From Amphiura filiformis (Eukaryota; Echinodermata; Ophiuroidea; Amphilepidida; Amphiuridae), in contig NC_092647.1 of assembly GCF_039555335.1 (NCBI RefSeq), positions 16,354,094-16,418,093 on the forward strand: a DNA stretch of 64,000 bases, in the 5' to 3' direction. Within the stretch, counting starts at the first letter, position 1; every line of letters begins with the position of its first letter. A program made the translations under genes and the position numbers. Positions 1 to 9,885 of this stretch are shown here, one piece after another. Below the pieces are notes generated by a model. It did no database searches, was not told the DNA's origin, and saw only the letters and a list, made by a program, of their open reading frames with translations.

Positions 1-250
1 ATTAATAATAGATAAGCTGCCTTTAAAAATATTATTGACAATGTTGAGAGTAGGAATTACCTTGAAAAATGTCTCAAAAATACAACATGCCAGTTATATT
101 CCGGTCTGAAACGATCAGACAATATTTTAAACATTAATAACATCATAAACCCAAATCGTGAAAAAATCACCCCGGGTAGATTTTTGGCTATTTCTCCATT
201 TACGATCCTGCCCAAACGTGTCTGCTTTCGATATACCACGTCACAAATAC
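1..250 (+). repeat. Dispersed repeat, copy of gene 2 intron sequence
   Basis: This stretch aligns closely, with scattered substitutions and small indels, to 56037-56290, which lies in the first coding intron of HSP70 gene 2. Shared landmarks include the run near 30-90 (ATTATTGACAATGTTGAGAG) and a CCCGGG near 172. No protein is supported. It is either a dispersed repeat or the remnant of the same intron of a further HSP70 copy lying to the left of the window. Confidence 0.6.
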
Positions 251-282
251 TACACTGCACTGACTGCAGGTTTTAGTTAAAA

Positions 283-605
283 GGGCATTTCGTGATCCAC
301 AGCATCATCCCCTAACTTTTCTCAAAAAAAGGTGAGATTTTTATATCACTGGAAACCTCTGGCTACATAATGTTTATGTACAAAATATTTCTTGCAGATT
401 AATTCGTTAGCAAAGTAATCGTGAAATTTGAATTTCGTTCTGGTATACCAGAACAAAATTGCAACACATTGTGTACACATAACCATGCATAACTCGTAAA
501 GGCAAAATCGGAATCAACTGAAATTTTTTAGAATAAGCTTTTTTTTGTGGATATCTACTGAAAAATGTCATAAAAAGAGGATGCTAGGATCACCAAATAC
601 TCCTT
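283..605 (-). repeat. MITE-like repeat, copy 1 of family also at 34696-35057
   Basis: The segment is the reverse complement of 34696-35057. Both copies share the outer ends (AAGGGCATTTCGTGATCC on one side, a related GGATCACnAAAT end on the other) and an internal palindrome TCTGGTATACCAGA. The inverted outer ends suggest a short non-autonomous DNA element. I could not settle the target duplication. Confidence 0.55.
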
Positions 606-1818
606 AAATTCGCCATATAACATAATATAAACTCACCTTACATGTACATTTTTTATTTTAAAATAATTTGATATTAATTCGCACTGTATAGTTTACTATA
701 TGATAGATGGTGGCAAGAACATTTATAAAGGACTGATTACTCACTGCAATCTTCACTCTTGTGTGTCTTGACTGTAAGTTTATGAATCAAATAAAAAGAT
801 AGAAAGTAGCTTCACTTACGTTATGTGTCATTTTATTTATAACATAGAAGTTATTAAATTAATAAAGTAAGACAATTTATTTATATATAAGTGCATGTCA
901 AATGGGTACATTGTTCAATACTATAGGCCTACATGCATAAATTATGCCCATATTATAGCTAGGCCCTAAAAACTTTATTTTGCATCGGATTTTTCCCGTT
1001 GAAAAGGCAAAACTGATGTTCATGATAGCAACTATTTCATCAATAGCATTTTGAGTCATTTTTATCCATAAAACGACACAGGATATGATAGATAATTACT
1101 TTGACATCAATATGGTCCATATGATGAAGATTTTGATTCTTAGATCTGTTATCAACATGATATCACGCTGTTCAGTGATCAAGGACCCCGGGTCAAAGAC
1201 ACTGAAATGACATACTTTTCTTCTGCTGACCATATGATGCTGTATATTAACTATTATTGTTACATTTTAGGCCTATACCTAAAACTTTTAAAGTCATATT
1301 AATTCAAACATAACTTTGGTAATACTCACTCGTTTTCATTCGTTGAAACGGCAAAACATACTTACTTTTCCTTACACATCGAATTAAAATATTTAAAAAA
1401 AATTCAACCACAAAAAGTTTTAACAAAAAGTCATTCCAATACCAATAAAAATTAATCTCTTGAGCAAACTGACCCCATCCCAGAAACAGGTACCAGCCCG
1501 ATGGGCTGGCGAAAAAGGTGTTGTATTCAAGAACGAGACTTAAAAGATTTCTAAATTATTGTTCAGTTGGTGGTTTGTTAAAACATTTTATTAACCTGGA
1601 GTTTTCAAAGGCTTTGCATGCTATACTTATTGCTTCAGATTAATAATGTTTCAGTATAATAGCTGTGCCAACTATTATTTCTAGTGAGATATTAGAGTGG
1701 GACTGGTTTGTTAGCCTCTACGTTTGTTTATGATGTCAGAAGCATCGTTCACATAATTATATAGATTGTTTTGAGGTTATAAGTTTTAAGAAATAGTCAT
1801 AACATTATGACTAATAAT
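606..1818. other. AT-rich DNA without recognisable gene
   Basis: I see no convincing reading frame, splice structure or terminal repeats here. Several TAGGCCTA-type words occur (for example near 924 and 1270). It is best treated as unassigned intergenic sequence. Confidence 0.5.
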
Positions 1819-1998
1819 TACGAGGGGGTATCAAAAAGTTTTAGAAATCGCCCAGAAGTGAAAGAGCTATATCAATGAAATTTTGTCAGTGCAATCACTG
1901 GTCCTTATGTACACTATGGTGCAAAAATGGTCTCATAGGTATGTTTACTTTTTTACAGGAGCTAGATGACACTACCTGCCTAACCGCATAACCAGCAA

Positions 1999-2275
1999 AA
2001 TGGAGAAAATTGAGGCATGCAGCATGATTAAGTTCCATTTTAAGGGATGAAATAAATATTCCTTTTCCAAAAAGCGACAGTGACATATCACAATCACCAC
2101 CGAAGATAACTTTCATTTCATCATCAATTTTCTAGGCACTGCAACCCTTCAAAAGCAGGATCTTAATAATCCTGCTTGCCTCAATTTTCTCAATCTTGCA
2201 GTTTATGCGCAGTAACTGGGGCAGCAGGTTATTGGCATCTAGTCCCACCGGTAAAAAAAGTAAACATACCTATGA
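1999..2275. pseudogene. Two head-to-head mariner transposase N-terminal remnants
   Basis: On the + strand, 1999-2049 gives a short open stretch starting MEKIEACSMIKF and ending at a TGA. On the - strand, about 2215 back to 2090 gives IEKIEASRIIKILLLKG, then a TAG, then KIDDEMK. Both match the general pattern of the N-terminal helix-turn-helix of mariner-family transposases (initial MEKIE followed by an IKFL-type helix). The remainder of the catalytic DDE/D domain is missing, so this is only a remnant inside the palindromic element. Confidence 0.5.
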
Positions 2276-2547
2276 CAAGATACAAGATATTTTATTTTTC
2301 CCATAATTCACATGAAATCACACAGTATATATTTTAAAAAACAAAGGCAATATCAAACAAACGAATTATGGAGGGGATGACCAGAAGGCCAGTAAGGCCA
2401 GAGGAAGTCACCCCCCTTAACAAAGAAATGTTACCATCAAAAAAGTAAAAAACAAAACAAAGCATAACAAACAAACGAGAAACACAATGCTCAAGAATTA
2501 ATCATATTTTGAGATCAAGTCACGTTTATATATCTTACGGAAATGTT

Positions 2548-5385
2548 TCAATGAATTTGCCGTTTTATTGAATTTGGCAATGAATTCCATAATATTGGAC
2601 CAGCAGTACGAATGGCATGGTCAGTAAATGTTTTGTTGTTCTTCATTAAGTTGAATTTATCTGCGTTTCTCGTTTGGTAATTATGAATATTGGAACGTAG
2701 TGTAAAGAAGCCATCAAATACGCCCGGTAATTCATTATTACTGTACTTGTACATAAATACCCCCAATTCAAGTTTGTAGGTGTCTGCAAGAGTTAAAATA
2801 TTGTATTTGGCAAATAAGGGAGCAGTGTGGCTTCTATAATGACTATTTGCTATTGTCCTCACAGCCCATTTCTGTAATTTCATAATTTTATCCAAGTATG
2901 TTTTACACGTATCACCCCAAATCAATATTCCGTAATTTAAATAAGGTAAAACAAGAGTACAATATAGAGAATACAGGATACGATCAGGTACATAAAATTT
3001 AAGTTTGTTCATAACTCCAATATTTCGCGAGATGGTTTTTGCTATACAGTTTATATGGTATTTCCACGTCAAACATTCATCAATAATCACACCCAGGAAT
3101 TTTGTATTAGTAACCCGTTCCAGAACTGACTCATCTAAAATGATCTCAGGAGATACATCACACACAGTTGAGTTTATTTTTGATGTCATATGTGGTGTAC
3201 CCAAAACCATGTAATTTGTTTTACTTGCATTTACCGATAGTTTGTTCGACTTGAACCAATTACTAATTTCTTTCAATTCATTATTAATTAATTGATATTT
3301 ACTTTCAATATCTTTATGTGAGTACAGAATAGTAGTGTCATCTGCGAATAATATAAAGTCTAATACATCTGATGTGTTGATAATATCGTTTACATAGAGA
3401 ATGAATAATAAGGGACCCAGTATAGAACCTTGAGGTACACCACAAATAATATCTTTAAGTTCTGATTCACAAGAGTTGTAATGTACATATTGTTTTCTGT
3501 TGCTTAAATAATTAGTGAACCACTGAAGTACGATACCACGAAAACCATAGTGTTCCAATTTATGAATTAATATGTTATGGTCGATGGTGTCAAAGGCTTT
3601 GGAAAGGTCTAAGAAAATTCCAATTGTGGTTTCGTTTCTTTCAACGGCATAGTTAACTTTGTCAACTAGTTGAGTTATGGCCATGTATGTAGAATGGTTG
3701 TTTCGAAAACCAAACTGCTTATCATTTAGTATTTTATTACTATCTATATACGCAATACATCTATTAAACACTAGTCTTTCAAGTATCTTCGAAAAACAAG
3801 GTAGTACCGAAATTGGGCGATAATTAGAAAATACTTCAGAATTTTCTTTTTTATAGATTGGGATTACCTTTGCTATTTTTACTTTTTGTGGCACAACACC
3901 GGTTGAAATGGAGAGATTAAAGATTGAGGCAAGCGGCTGAACAATTTCCTTTGCAACTCTTTTTATAATAAAATTTCCAATATTATCATGACCAGCACTT
4001 TTATTTTGATTAAATTTATCAATAATTTTAATGATTTCCATTTCAACAACTGGCTTCATATACATACTGCTAGATGCTGGCTTTTTTAGGTAATCAAAAT
4101 AATCTTTACCTGATTTGTGAATTTGTGATGCTAGATTAGGACCTACATGTACAAAGAAATCGTTAAAAAGGTTGGAAATATCATGGGGATTGGTAATAGT
4201 ATTGCCGTTGTCACTTCTAAATTTCTTTTGAGCTTGTCTTGTTTTACCACGGCCAATGATATTATTGATTGTTTTCCATGTTTGTTTCATATTATTTTTA
4301 GAACGCTCAAACTTGGTAAAATAATATTTCCTCTTAGATTTGCGTATCAAAGCATGAAGTTTATTTCTATATATTTTAAATTTGTGAAGGCGTTCAGCAC
4401 TTGGGTTTTGCAAATGCTGTTTATATAAAGTATTTTTAATGTTTATACTCTTTAGTAACCCTTTGGTTATCCACGGCGATTTCGGATCCCTTTTCCTTTT
4501 ATTTGAACATTTCTTTAATGGAATACATTCATCATATATTTTATTAAATATACTGATAAACTTATTGTAGTCATCATCTGCATTTATATTATCTAGGTAT
4601 TCTTCCCATTTGACATCAGCTAATCTTTTCTTTAACAGGTAAATATTTTCGTTACTATGAACCCTTTTATGTGTCACCGTTGGACTTGGAATGTCAGTTA
4701 CATCTAGATTTGTTGACAAGATTGTTGGAAAGTGGTCACTCACATCTGTAACTATGATAGCAGACTGAATTACAGCTTCGTTATTCGTTAATATATTATC
4801 AATTAGTGTAGCGGTTGTTTCAGTAATTCTAGTCGGTTTGTATATAGTTGGCATTAATGAATAGGAATAAATTAGGTCTAAATAATCATGGTATGCTTTA
4901 TGTTCCTCAACTTTTAATAGATCTATATTAAAATCGCCTAAAACATAGGTAAGCTTTTTTTCAGCATTAATAGTCTTTAAAATAGGATCTATTCCTGTTA
5001 TGAAATCATTAATAGATGTATGGGCTCTGTATACAGTACCAACAATGATATTTCGTTTATTTACATTTTCAATTTCTATAAAGCATGACTCAAAGTTTGG
5101 GGTTGATTTACTTAAGTCTTTGCGTACCTGGTATTTAAGTTTGTCCGAAATATACATGCCTACTCCCCCTTTCTGTCTTCCAACTCTGTGGACACATTCA
5201 AAGTTATATCCAGCGATTTTGTAAAAATCAGGTGGCTTATCTCTTAAATGGGTTTCAGAAATACCTATTATGGTAAGGTCGTGGTTAATAGCTTTCATAC
5301 ATTCCTTGAGTTTGTCAAAGTTCTTTTTTAGGCTTCTAATGTTAACATTCATAAAATTTAATTTACCATTTTTAAGAAGGAACAT
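2548..5385 (-). CDS. Non-LTR retrotransposon ORF2: endonuclease-reverse transcriptase
   Basis: This 945-residue frame is uninterrupted. The N-terminal apurinic-like endonuclease shows an early N (NVNIRSL, ~13), SETH (~43-46), GDFN (~150-153) and SDH (~216-218). The reverse transcriptase shows NYRPIS (~521), FLDLSKAFDTIDH (~591-603), GVPQGSILGPLLF (~649-661) and the catalytic FADD (~680-683). The C-terminus ends with a GPILWNSLP motif common in CR1/jockey-type proteins. In the family, the endonuclease nicks chromosomal DNA and the reverse transcriptase copies the element RNA from that nick. The endonuclease begins almost at residue 1, and an upstream PHD segment (5773-5358) lies in other frames; the usual fused protein appears split by two one-base deletions. 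All catalytic motifs are intact, so it looks young. Confidence 0.9.
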   Translation of the reverse strand: MFLLKNGKLNFMNVNIRSLKKNFDKLKECMKAINHDLTIIGISETHLRDKPPDFYKIAGYNFECVHRVGRQKGGVGMYISDKLKYQVRKDLSKSTPNFESCFIEIENVNKRNIIVGTVYRAHTSINDFITGIDPILKTINAEKKLTYVLGDFNIDLLKVEEHKAYHDYLDLIYSYSLMPTIYKPTRITETTATLIDNILTNNEAVIQSAIIVTDVSDHFPTILSTNLDVTDIPSPTVTHKRVHSNENIYLLKKRLADVKWEEYLDNINADDDYNKFISIFNKIYDECIPLKKCSNKRKRDPKSPWITKGLLKSINIKNTLYKQHLQNPSAERLHKFKIYRNKLHALIRKSKRKYYFTKFERSKNNMKQTWKTINNIIGRGKTRQAQKKFRSDNGNTITNPHDISNLFNDFFVHVGPNLASQIHKSGKDYFDYLKKPASSSMYMKPVVEMEIIKIIDKFNQNKSAGHDNIGNFIIKRVAKEIVQPLASIFNLSISTGVVPQKVKIAKVIPIYKKENSEVFSNYRPISVLPCFSKILERLVFNRCIAYIDSNKILNDKQFGFRNNHSTYMAITQLVDKVNYAVERNETTIGIFLDLSKAFDTIDHNILIHKLEHYGFRGIVLQWFTNYLSNRKQYVHYNSCESELKDIICGVPQGSILGPLLFILYVNDIINTSDVLDFILFADDTTILYSHKDIESKYQLINNELKEISNWFKSNKLSVNASKTNYMVLGTPHMTSKINSTVCDVSPEIILDESVLERVTNTKFLGVIIDECLTWKYHINCIAKTISRNIGVMNKLKFYVPDRILYSLYCTLVLPYLNYGILIWGDTCKTYLDKIMKLQKWAVRTIANSHYRSHTAPLFAKYNILTLADTYKLELGVFMYKYSNNELPGVFDGFFTLRSNIHNYQTRNADKFNLMKNNKTFTDHAIRTAGPILWNSLPNSIKRQIH

Positions 5386-5773
5386 TGGTTTGGTGTTACA
5401 TAGTTACATTGGTGGATACATTTGTCATTAGTAATATTATCTTTATCTGTAGTACTATTTTCAAATTTCAATGGATTGAAAATCATTTCATCGTATTTCT
5501 TAATAAAGTTGGCATCAGTAATATCTGCTGTTTTAAGATGATGTGTGATATTTATATCATCGCTATCATCGTCAGAACTTGTGTCTTTATTTTGAGCCAT
5601 CGTACAATTGTTACAAGTCCATTCATTGTGTTTTATACGCTGTAGTTCTTTTGGTTTCAATTTGGTACATTTTTATGAACAAATCCTTTGCATATTTTAC
5701 ATGTTATATTTTTATGACAATCGTAAACTTTTTTTGAGCAAGACACACAAGCATCATCACAAATAGCAGACAT
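5358..5773 (-). pseudogene. PHD-finger leader of the retrotransposon ORF2, frameshifted
   Basis: Starting at the ATG at 5773 the - strand encodes a zinc-finger pattern: CDDACVSC, then CKICKGFVH. The frame then breaks at the T-run 5670-5674 (an A-run on the coding strand). The next frame continues with a Cys and WTCNNC, completing a PHD-type Cys4-His-Cys3 set, then an acidic linker (SSDDDSDD). That frame ends at 5358, overlapping the endonuclease frame by 28 bases, and the T-run at 5369-5373 marks the second break. PHD fingers at the N-terminus are known in CR1-like elements. One missing base at each run would account for the split. Confidence 0.65.
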
Positions 5774-5794
5774 TAAACGAAAAGTATATTAAAC

Positions 5795-8205
5795 AAGAAA
5801 AAAAAAAAAAAATCTATTAATATACCAGGGAAAAAGTTTATATATATAAATCAACCGTTTCCCTTGATCATGAAAATATTTTAACAGTTAAATTAAGCTA
5901 TTTTTCAACAGGCTACGAAAGTAACGTAAGGCCAGAGAGTAGTTATTCTTGAGAGGGCACTCACCTCATTTGCATGGCAAAATTACCCGTCTCCTCTGCA
6001 GCCAATTTGGTTTCGCTCCATCGAAATCAAGCTGGTCACGGAGGAGACTACTTTCCTTTGTGTTTGTTCATTTGTGTATGGAGAGCCCTTCTTGGAGTCC
6101 GTTTGGACTCAGGCTACGCTCTCAGCTAGAGTCCGACGCTGCATTGTACTAGAAACACCTTCTCTGTGAACTCGCTAGAGCAAGGAAAATAAAAACTGGT
6201 TTCATTACTATCTGTTTTTGAGCTTTTTGCAGGTCTGCGACCATGGTGTTACCACAACTGTCTTTGCGTCATTAACATGTGCTGGAGTCTAGCACAGGTC
6301 AACCAAAGTCCCGGATTTTAATAAGACAATAATGATTGACACACACACCAGGAAGTTTCTCATCCAAAAGAATGAGACAATTTAAATTCTCACCATTTTG
6401 GCCGTTTCTCATCAAAATGTCCGTTTTCTCATTTTCTGGTAGGGTAAAACTCGTTTTAGGGGGGTGTTTAAAAAAGTTGGCCACACATGCGTATAGGCCT
6501 ACATTATCATACTTGAGCGCCCCTCCCCGGTGAAATTTGAGACTCATTTGGTCACCGTCCTAAGCGTCCTTGCCCACACGAGTCGCCCAGGAGTAGGCCC
6601 TACCCGGCATTATTAATTATTAGTGGTTAGCCTCCCTAAATACAGTCGCGTATCGTGTTGTCAATTATCGTTACTTGTGTCCATGGATATGACCCCATGT
6701 ATAAGTAGTCTTCATAGAATTCACACAGTCTATGCCATGTCATTTACGGATACAAAGAGGATAATAATGTTGAGGGCGCCCACAAAATCTTACACCGTCT
6801 TACACAATGTTCCAAGGCAAAGTTCAGTTTAATATTTACTCATCGTACAAATACAGACGTTTTATTATGTGATGATGTTGTCTGGATGGGTGGACAGTTG
6901 TCACACTGTGGAAAAACAACAACCGGGAATCCGCATTCATTTACAAATAGCATTAAATTAGTATCACATAGTGGCCTCCGTGCAGTGGAAAACCTTAATT
7001 CTTTCATCAAAAAGAAATGAAAATGACAAAAAACCCGGATCCACCTATACGCCTATAAAATGGGCACAGAAATTTGTCTCAAATATGAATGAATTTTAAG
7101 AAACATACGGGATATGATGAACCAATGACCTGACGCCATGATAGTAGGATCTATTAGTCGTTTTATATACAATGTATATACCGTGTTGTCATAATACCAA
7201 TATTTGACATAATATATAACGAGTAATATTTAGTATTGTAAATATGCAGTTCATATGCACAAACGAACACTGATCTTTATGATATTCAGGTTGTTGTACA
7301 TCTCATATAACATGTCATATAGGAGGTCATATGTGTTGACCTTCTCCTATTGTATTTGTTCATCTGTGTATGGAGAGGATTAGCGCCATTAAAACTCCAT
7401 CAGTATTTGGGCGTAGTTCAGTGAACTCACCAGATTGCTATTCCAAGTACTTTGATAAATACAGATAATATGTATTAATGGGTCGAGGCGATTGCATTGA
7501 AAAACTAATAAATTATTCATAACAGTTACGTAATCAATCGATAGTGCGGACACTTTTCATTTACAAACCACCAAAATTCGTAATCTTTTAGCGTTGGAAA
7601 AGAAACCACGTGAATAGAGTGTCATGGCCCTGGTAAGGCCAACGACCCGGCAGCAAGGATTATTATTAACAAGTATCGACTACTGAGCCACGGCAAGTCA
7701 TAAGTATGCTACATTCCACTTAATTGATTGTTTTCGTAATACTGAATAATACTGTTTGTTACAATGTTCTCGTTGTATTGGTATATGAAAGAATTATGGT
7801 ATTTTTAAATACTTAAAAGTGTTTACACATACTGAGATAGTAACTAATGTTTGCAATTTTGGTAAAGGCTGTAAAGTAAGCATGACTTCATAGGCTCAGT
7901 AGAAGATGGTATAAAATTTATAACACCGCCATTTTAGTAGTCATTGATAAACGTTTTTTGAGTGGAAACATTCATTATAAAAATTACACATTTTAACATT
8001 TTAACATTGCAAATTACAAAATACAAGATCAATCCAGCTCTTACCTTTCTAACCGCAGGGAATTATCTTGTCATTAACATATCTTTTGACAATATTTTTA
8101 CAAATTATGATTTAAAAAAATATATTATATAGGTATACATAGTCATTTTATAGAGTTCTGGATTCAGAGAGAGTTACTGTTTCACTGTTTCTCAGAATTC
8201 GCTTG
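5795..8205. other. Gene-poor centre of the 7.1 kb insertion
   Basis: No credible coding region is seen. It holds a hairpin-like pair at 5990-6048 (GTCTCCTC ... GAGGAGAC, related to the hairpin at 29502-29581), a fragment at about 6420-6535 resembling the right end of the 31717-32856 element, and two related stretches around 6050-6180 and 7340-7440 that share TTTGTTCATnTGTGTATGGA. It may be nested DNA elements inside a LINE. Confidence 0.4.
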
Positions 8206-8390
8206 TTACTTGCACAGTTCCGCCATTATGCACTATGTGCGGGGAGAGCCTCGAACTGGCAGCATACATGAAAGGAAGAATTATGTAACCTTACACAGAA
8301 CGTTATGACTAGTTCAATTCCCATTCATGTATGCTGCCAGTTCGAGGCTCTCCCCGCACATAGTGCATAATGGCGGAACCGTGCAAGTAG
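8206..8390. repeat. Inverted repeat at the ORF1 3' end
   Basis: The arms 8206-8272 and 8324-8390 are reverse complements with only one or two mismatches, separated by a loop of about 51 bases. The right arm is the C-terminal coding end of the ORF1-like gene, so the last ~20 codons are duplicated in inverted orientation just downstream of the stop. Confidence 0.8.
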
Positions 8391-9192
8391 CGAATAGATC
8401 TTGTGGAGCTGTTCTTGACTTGTTACAGTTACCTTTCTTGATTTTCCATTAGCTGCTGCTACCAAGACTGTTACTCTTCCGTCCCATGTCCATGCCGCCT
8501 TCACACGGTGACACTGCTCAACAAGCTCTTGCGCCCTTTTCAGAAGTTGTTGTGTGAACGGGGTGAGCAGATCATGAACCGCGATTTTGGTTCCTTTTAA
8601 GTTTGTCCTGTTCATTATGAACTTATTTCTCACATTATAACTACTAAATTTCACCACAATCGCTCGTGCTTTTCCTGTGGTTGGCTTTCCAATCCGGTGG
8701 GATCTGTCTCAGATCATCTTCACTTAAGGGTACTTTCATTCTCTCGTTGGCTAATTTGATGATTGTTGCATCTGTGTTTTCTTTCTCTTCTTCAGGCACA
8801 CCAGTCACCAGAACGCAATTTCTGCGAGTGTATTGCTGCAGATCTTCCACTGCTTTTGATCTTGAGTGCAGCTGATTCGTTAAGTCTGCCCTTAACATTT
8901 CATCTTTCTCGCGTTCATGTTCAAGTTTTTCTTTCTTACAAAAGAGGTCGTGGTTTTCCCCTCTCAATTTCTGCAAGTCCTCCTTCAAGTCGTCCACCTC
9001 AGTCCTGAGTGCATTCACATCACTTACTAGGGTTTTAATTTTTTCTTGCACTGCCTCCTGCATTAAGTCCTTCAAGAACAGTTTAAACTTCTCATTCAGC
9101 ATAAGTTCATTAACAAAGGCATTTGATGTTGTGCTGGTGCCAGATGATGCGGCACTCTCTTCCAAGCCCTCCATCATCAGAGCATGTAGCAA
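8325..9192 (-). pseudogene. L1-ORF1-like coiled-coil RNA-binding protein, frameshifted
   Basis: The first frame (9192-8644) begins MLHALMMEGLEES and has a long heptad-rich coiled coil (about residues 35-115), then QQYTRRNCVLVTGVPEE, which resembles the RRM-like domain of L1-type ORF1 proteins. The frame slips at the CCC near 8696-8699. The following frame continues with a GKP, VVKFSSYNVRNKFI and NLKGTKIAVHDLLTPF, the conserved second half, and ends at 8325. One extra C explains the break. In the family, such proteins trimerise through the coiled coil and coat element RNA. It probably belongs to the insertion that also encodes the reverse transcriptase at 2548-5385. Confidence 0.65.
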
Positions 9193-9501
9193 TTGTAGTG
9201 TATAGCAAAATCAAATCAAATCTGTACTAACTATAAAATGTTCCGCAAATTTATCGGCGGTAGTAGTACTAGAATGTCCCCGTGCGCCGCCGGGCAGTTG
9301 GCCCTAACGAATTGCCTCTAACTGTTTAATCAATATAGCATAGTTTTGGTGTGTAACGGAGCAGTAAATAAGTACGTCCGATGAGACCATTTTTGCACCA
9401 TAGTGTACATAAGGACCAGTGATTGCACTGACAAAAATTCCTTGATATAGCTCTTTCACTTCTGGGCGATTCTTTCTAAAACTTTTTGATACCCCCTCGT
9501 A

Positions 9502-9885
9502 GTAGGCTTATATAATAGGATGTGCATGGAAGAGTAAGTTATCTGGAGGTGGTTTATGGACTTCTGGTAAAAGGCATGTGTAGTTTGTTATATATGGGTC
9601 AAGAAAGGCCCATCTTCCTTGATATATTTGGAGTTGTACATATCTACGAGTGTGTTATGTACATGGTGAGCTTTATCATGCATTTTGGGGGTTTTGATGA
9701 CTATATCGTGGATGTTATAGAGTTTATTGTAATAGAGCAGTTCTTTCTTTTGTTGCAAGATTTGGTTGTGGTCATGTGAATCTTAGATGACAAATTTCAT
9801 TTTTGGTTTTCAGAGTCTAATGGTACCCATTTTGATTTGAGTCTGAAAGGAGCAATTTTGTTTTTGTTTTAGGCAACGAAAAAAG
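9502..9885. other. Unassigned intergenic DNA
   Basis: A GT-rich open stretch of about 85 codons exists at 9522-9779 on the + strand, but its composition is low-complexity and nothing supports it as a gene. Confidence 0.4.

Larger units (their letters stand above)
2276..9380 (-). mobile_element. LINE-type insertion (about 7.1 kb), possibly composite
   Basis: The insert sits exactly at an ATGA duplicated on both sides (2272-2275 and 9381-9384) and splits the palindromic mariner element. Reading on the - strand it has a 5' region (9380-9193), an ORF1-like coiled-coil gene (9192-8325), a gene-poor middle (8205-5795), a PHD-endonuclease-reverse transcriptase gene (5773-2548), a 3' region, and a tail ending in repeated TATCTTG. 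The short tandem 3' tail and PHD finger are typical of CR1-like non-LTR elements. The 2.4 kb gene-poor centre may be nested foreign DNA, so whether ORF1 and ORF2 belong to one element is inferred. Confidence 0.6.
1821..9499 (+). mobile_element. Palindromic mariner-like element split by a 7.1 kb insertion
   Basis: About 118 bp at 1821-1938 reappears in reverse complement at 9381-9499, beginning CGAGGGGGTATCAAAAAGT, and both outer ends abut TA (1819-1820 and 9500-9501), the Tc1/mariner target. Inside the left end, the + strand at 1999 reads MEKIEACSMIKFHFKG then a stop, which resembles the start of mariner-type transposases. An inverted partial copy at about 2140-2275 encodes IEKIEASRIIKILLLKG on the - strand. 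Removing 2276-9380 joins CATACCTATGA to GAGACC and restores a single foldback element of about 570 bp. The transposase is broken by stops and is dead. Confidence 0.72.

Noticed and set aside
9522-9779. An 85-codon hydrophobic open frame
   Set aside because: GT-rich low-complexity DNA, no recognisable family and no supporting signals.
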